A stretch of 8,623 bases of DNA from an uncultured Oxalobacteraceae bacterium (GTDB lineage: Bacteria; Pseudomonadota; Gammaproteobacteria; Burkholderiales; Burkholderiaceae), in contig CAMLDH010000144.1 in NCBI GenBank assembly GCA_946478765.1, positions 1 to 8,623 on the forward strand, in the 5' to 3' direction. The notes under the pieces are model-generated. The model did no database searches. It saw only the letters and a program-made list of their open reading frames with translations, and had not been told where the DNA came from. A program made the position numbers and the translations under genes. Below, piece after piece: positions 7,318 to 8,623 of the stretch (position 1 is its first letter; each line of letters opens with the position of its first letter).

Positions 7318-7337
7318 CACTGTTTTTTTATACAGTA
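7318..7337 (+). promoter_or_regulatory. LexA operator (SOS box) of recA
   Basis: CTGT (7320-7323), eight A/T bases and ACAG (7332-7335) form an exact CTGT-N8-ACAG core, flanked by CA and TA. It differs little from the Escherichia coli consensus and lies 55 bases before the recA ATG, where a LexA operator is expected. LexA binding would block RNA polymerase, with release after DNA damage when RecA filaments stimulate LexA self-cleavage. The operator is about 150 bases from the divergent regulator start, so an effect on that gene is possible but not indicated. Confidence 0.92.
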
Positions 7338-7341
7338 TGAT
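7336..7341 (+). promoter_or_regulatory. recA: recA promoter -10 hexamer
   Basis: TATGAT directly abuts the ACAG half of the LexA box, the same layout as the E. coli recA promoter, where the operator fills the -35/-10 spacer. With the same 16-base spacing, the -35 position (7314-7319) reads AAAGCA, a poor match to TTGACA. A better-looking TTGCGC at 7308-7313 is 22 bases away, too far for normal sigma-70 spacing. Transcription would begin near 7348. Confidence 0.65.
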
Positions 7342-7346
7342 CTTCA

Positions 7347-7363
7347 ACAGCGAAAACCGCTGT
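7347..7363 (+). other. Hairpin at the 5' end of the recA mRNA
   Basis: ACAGCG (7347-7352) and CGCTGT (7358-7363) are exact inverted repeats around an AAAAC loop. From the -10 position the transcript should start at or next to the first base of this stem. A terminal stem of this type could protect the message from 5'-end-dependent decay. It could instead be a DNA-level site, since it contains outward-facing ACAG and CTGT, but these lack LexA spacing and orientation. Confidence 0.45.
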
Positions 7364-7392
7364 ATTACTCTTCCACTGTCGAAAGAACCCTT

Positions 7393-8487
7393 ATGGACGA
7401 CAAAAAATCCGCTGCGCCCAACTCGGATAAGACCAAAGCTCTTGCCGCAGCCCTGGCGCAAATCGAAAAGCAGTTCGGTAAAGGCTCGGTCATGCGCATG
7501 GCCGATGGTGCGGTTGCCGAAGAGGTGCAAGTGGTATCCACCGGCTCGCTCGGGCTGGATATCGCCTTGGGCGTGGGCGGCTTGCCGCGTGGCCGTGTGG
7601 TCGAAATTTACGGACCGGAATCGTCCGGTAAAACCACGCTGACATTGCAGGCGATTGCCGAAATGCAGAAATTGGGCGGCACCTGCGCCTTTATCGATGC
7701 AGAGCACGCACTGGATGTGATTTACGCCCAAAAATTAGGGGTAAATCTGCAGGATCTTCTGATTTCGCAACCGGACACCGGCGAGCAGGCACTTGAAATC
7801 ACCGATGCGCTGGTACGTTCGGGGGGCGTCGACCTGATTGTCATCGATTCGGTTGCGGCCTTGACGCCGCGCGCCGAGATTGAGGGCGATATGGGCGATT
7901 CCTTGCCAGGGTTGCAGGCACGCCTGATGTCGCAGGCGCTGCGCAAATTGACGGGCTCCATCAATCGCACCAATACGCTGGTCATTTTCATCAACCAGAT
8001 TCGCATGAAAATCGGCGTCATGTTCGGCAATCCGGAGACGACGACGGGAGGTAATGCATTGAAATTCTATGCATCGGTGCGCCTGGACATCCGCCGTACC
8101 GGCTCGATCAAGGCTGGCGATGAAGTGATCGGTAACGAAACCAAGGTCAAGGTCGTCAAGAACAAGGTCGCGCCACCGTTCAAGGAAGCGCATTTCGACA
8201 TTCTGTACGGAGAAGGCACGTCGCGCGAAGGCGAAATTCTGGATCTCGGCTCGGACGCGAAAATCGTCGAAAAATCCGGCGCATGGTATAGCTACAACGG
8301 TGAGCGTATCGGCCAAGGCAAGGACAACGCCCGTAATTATTTGAAAGAGCGGCCGGAGCTTGCACGCGAAATCGAGAACAAGGTGCGGGCATCGCTCGGC
8401 GTTCCGGAACTGGGCGGCGGCAAGGATGAGCCGGTAGCGAAGAAGGCCGCCAGCAAGGAAAAAGAGAAAGAAAAAGAGCTCGAGTGA
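7393..8487 (+). CDS. recA: Recombinase A
   Basis: RecA polymerises on single-stranded DNA in the cytoplasm, drives ATP-dependent homologous pairing and strand exchange, and triggers LexA cleavage in the SOS response. The protein is complete at 364 residues. Visible parts are the N-terminal polymerisation helix, Walker [10 protein letters not shown] at 74-82, the catalytic glutamate Glu104 in FIDAEHALD, Walker [11 protein letters not shown] at 148-157, the allosteric Gln202 in [10 protein letters not shown], and the DNA-binding L2 loop with [13 protein letters not shown] (211-223). The C-terminal tail (about 344-364) is a run of alternating Lys and Glu rather than the strongly acidic tail of E. 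coli RecA. The ATG at 7393 fits the family N-terminus (MDDKKS); only a weak purine stretch, GAAAG, precedes it. Expression should be SOS-controlled through the operator 55 bases upstream. recX, its common downstream neighbour, is not reached in this window. Confidence 0.99.
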   Translation: MDDKKSAAPNSDKTKALAAALAQIEKQFGKGSVMRMADGAVAEEVQVVSTGSLGLDIALGVGGLPRGRVVEIYGPESSGKTTLTLQAIAEMQKLGGTCAFIDAEHALDVIYAQKLGVNLQDLLISQPDTGEQALEITDALVRSGGVDLIVIDSVAALTPRAEIEGDMGDSLPGLQARLMSQALRKLTGSINRTNTLVIFINQIRMKIGVMFGNPETTTGGNALKFYASVRLDIRRTGSIKAGDEVIGNETKVKVVKNKVAPPFKEAHFDILYGEGTSREGEILDLGSDAKIVEKSGAWYSYNGERIGQGKDNARNYLKERPELAREIENKVRASLGVPELGGGKDEPVAKKAASKEKEKEKELE

Positions 8488-8508
8488 CGTCCTTGCCCTG
8501 AACATTTT

Positions 8509-8523
8509 GTTAGGTGCTCTAAC
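8509..8523 (+). other. Weak hairpin after recA
   Basis: GTTAG (8509-8513) and CTAAC (8519-8523) form an exact 5-bp inverted repeat around a 5-base loop, 21 bases after the recA stop. The stem is AT-rich and has no U-tract behind it, so I do not call it an intrinsic terminator. It directly precedes the palindromic repeat, which has stronger pairing and may be what ends or protects the recA message. Confidence 0.25.
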
Positions 8524-8527
8524 TGTT

Positions 8528-8623
8528 CTAAGGCGGTTTTCGGGAAAGAAAATACCCCATTGCGCCGCGCCGGCGGGATGCAGTGCAAGGCGCCCCGAGC
8601 GACGTGTGGCGAGCCACACTAGC
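8528..8623. repeat. Dispersed palindromic repeat, copy B (right part cut by window edge)
   Basis: This copy begins with CTAAGG (8528-8533), runs through an A-rich stretch to CCCCATT (8555-8561), then a GC-rich hairpin CGCCG-CGC-CGGCG (8563-8575). It then reaches the central perfect inverted repeat GTGTGGC-GA-GCCACAC (8604-8619). The inner 36 bases match copy A at the left window end in direct orientation. The outer arm matches the right arm of copy A in inverted orientation, and the arm from centre to CCCATT has the same length in both. It starts 40 bases after the recA stop and contains no gene. Since recX often follows recA in this group, it may lie in a recA-recX spacer and affect read-through, but that gene is outside the window. 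Confidence 0.7.

Noticed and set aside
7735..8619. Minus-strand open frame of 294 codons opposite recA
   Set aside because: It is a shadow of recA and runs into the palindromic repeat; no domain or ribosome site supports it.
1..8623. Composite mobile element bounded by the two terminal repeats
   Set aside because: The enclosed genes include core recA and a normal metabolic/regulatory operon, with no transposase or integrase. The repeats look like independent copies of a short intergenic family.

Overview
The window looks like chromosomal DNA of a betaproteobacterium, most likely Burkholderiales and perhaps Oxalobacteraceae. That placement is inferred from the RecA sequence, the style of the two-component pair and the moderately high G+C. 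I see no phage, transposase, tRNA, rRNA or CRISPR. Seven genes are supported: six on the minus strand and recA, divergent, on the plus strand.

Reading the minus strand in transcription order, the first block is a tight four-gene set. It holds an OmpR-family response regulator (6469-7170), its sensor kinase with a TctE-like 2CSK_N input region (4928-6460), a two-helix DUF4212 small symporter subunit (4642-4926) and a VC_2705-type sodium:solute symporter (2616-4652). Junctions are an 8-base gap, a 1-base gap and an 11-base overlap, so co-transcription and translational coupling are likely. The simplest model is a sensor/regulator pair controlling uptake of a small carboxylate or similar solute by the two-subunit Na+ symporter. 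The substrate cannot be read from the sequence.

After a 71-base gap with a small hairpin comes the second block. It is a circularly permuted ATP-grasp protein (1129-2544) followed by an alpha-E (DUF403) protein (110-1072), a widespread and poorly understood pair predicted to make or modify peptides. It may have its own promoter or be read through from the first block.

On the other side, a 216-base divergent intergenic region carries a near-perfect LexA operator directly against the recA -10 hexamer. A short hairpin sits where the recA mRNA should begin. recA (7393-8487) is complete.

The least expected structure is a dispersed palindromic repeat present at both ends of the window. One copy directly follows the alpha-E gene, even overlapping its stop codon, and the other follows recA. 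Both have a perfect 7-bp inverted repeat at the centre and related outer arms beginning with CTAAGG. Extrapolated by symmetry, the full unit would be about 165 bp. Each copy is cut by the window edge. It resembles a MITE- or REP-like intergenic element rather than a simple terminator.
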